A DNA stretch of 5,034 bases, taken from assembly GCA_013694495.1 (NCBI GenBank), contig JACDCH010000038.1:1-5034 (forward strand), read 5' to 3'. The notes under the pieces are model-generated. The model worked only from the letters and a program-made list of their open reading frames with translations, was not told where the DNA came from and ran no database searches. Of this stretch, positions 4,438 through 5,034 are shown one piece after another. Origin of the DNA: Acidimicrobiia bacterium (lineage in GTDB: Bacteria > Actinomycetota > Acidimicrobiia > Acidimicrobiales > JACDCH01). The translations under genes and the position numbers were made by a program. Position 1 is the stretch's first letter. Each line of letters begins with the position of its first letter.

Positions 4438-5034
4438 ATCGAGCTCGTCGGTGGTGCGGATGAGCTCGGTCAGGCTGTCGGGGACGCCCTCGTCGGCCGC
4501 GATGGCATCGAGGAGGTCGTCGCCGGACGGCGTGTCGTCGTCGAACTCGAGCGCCTCGATCTCGATGGTGATCTCGTAGTCGCCGCCGCTGCGCTCGCCC
4601 TCGTCGACGAACCCGGTGACCACGACGGTGGCGTCGACGTCGAACGGCGCGGCCAGGAACGTCAGCTCGCCCTCGCCCGGGAACCCGACGTCGACCCTGA
4701 ACACCGCCCGCGGCCCCGGGGCGTCGATGGTCTCGCCTGACCCGAGGGCGAAGGCGTCGGCCACGTCCTGGTCGGCGGCCTGCGGGGCGAACGGCGTGCT
4801 GGCGTAGAGGACGTCGATCTCGACGCCGACCTCGTCGTCGACCGCGAAGCCGACGACGGCGTCGAAGTCGGCCGAGGGCGTGACGGTCACGATCGCCACG
4901 GACCCGGCCGGCACGTGCACCGCGTGGGTGCCGGCGACTGCATCGCCCCCGACGGTGCCGGTGAACGTCCCGGCTCCGCTCCCGTCGCCGCCGCCGACCA
5001 GGAGGTAGGCCCCGCCGCCCAGCACGGCGAGGGC
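4435..5034 (-). CDS. Partial acidic protein, probably membrane-anchored and extracytoplasmic, function unknown
   Basis: The gene reads leftward from the window edge to a TGA at 4437-4435, giving 199 visible residues. A GTG at 5025-5023 could be taken as the start, but the frame is open to the edge and the first residues (ALAVLGGGAYLLV) look like the end of a transmembrane helix, so the N-terminus is probably outside the window. A Gly-rich segment follows, then a beta-rich region (about 20-155 counted from that GTG) of alternating Val/Thr/Ile strands such as VAIVTVTPSADFD and YEITIEIEAL. This is broadly like secreted PPC-type beta-sandwich domains, but I cannot assign it. From the GTG on there are 40 Asp/Glu, four Arg and no Lys. 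The last 40 residues are especially acidic (EFDDDTPSGDD). It converges on the operon, 15 bp away, so it is not part of it. Confidence 0.7.
   Translation of the reverse strand, partial: ALAVLGGGAYLLVGGGDGSGAGTFTGTVGGDAVAGTHAVHVPAGSVAIVTVTPSADFDAVVGFAVDDEVGVEIDVLYASTPFAPQAADQDVADAFALGSGETIDAPGPRAVFRVDVGFPGEGELTFLAAPFDVDATVVVTGFVDEGERSGGDYEITIEIEALEFDDDTPSGDDLLDAIAADEGVPDSLTELIRTTDELD

Noticed and set aside
1..5034. tRNA, rRNA, CRISPR arrays, insertion sequences or phage genes
   Set aside because: I saw no cloverleaf, no regularly spaced repeats, no transposase or integrase motifs, and no shift in base composition that would suggest an insert.

Overview
The window is about as GC-rich as bacterial DNA gets. 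It uses TTG and GTG starts freely, packs its genes tightly, and codes for proteins rich in Ala, Arg, Asp and Val. This points to a high-GC actinomycete-type genome. The gene neighbourhood recalls Streptomyces, and the environmental-actinobacterium style (possibly Acidimicrobiia) is a guess, not something the sequence proves.

Layout, left to right. (1) 1-479, plus strand: the 3' end of an unrecognised, cysteine-bearing protein that looks exported and has a Thr/Pro/Ala linker. (2) 505-2829, minus strand: a complete superfamily 2 DEAD/DEAH-type DNA helicase with a C-terminal cysteine-rich MZB (DUF1998) domain, of the MrfA/YprA - SftH type. It converges on gene 1 with a 25-bp gap. (3) 2830-3098: a 269-bp divergent intergenic region. 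It holds one candidate promoter for each flanking gene and, between them, a cluster of palindromes and short repeats. (4) 3099-4419, plus strand: a three-gene operon made of a STAS anti-sigma factor antagonist (BldG/SpoIIAA/RsbV type), a GHKL serine kinase/anti-sigma factor (RsbW/SpoIIAB type) and an unrecognised 177-residue protein. Both junctions are the same 4-base TTGA overlap, in which a TTG start overlaps the previous TGA stop. (5) 4435-5034, minus strand: the C-terminal part of a very acidic, probably membrane-anchored extracytoplasmic protein of unknown function. It converges on the operon with a 15-bp gap, and a small hairpin lies exactly across the two stop codons.

How the genes work together. 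The STAS protein and the kinase have all the residues needed for a partner-switching pair: phosphoacceptor Ser57 in the antagonist, and the N-box Glu/Asn plus the glycine boxes in the kinase. They should control an unseen sigma factor, or another client, through reversible serine phosphorylation. The third operon gene is translationally coupled to them and may be a further component. The divergent helicase is probably a DNA-repair translocase. From memory, the same helicase / STAS / anti-sigma order occurs at the Streptomyces bldG locus, so this looks like an old conserved actinobacterial neighbourhood. I do not see a clearly novel mobile, defence or CRISPR system here.
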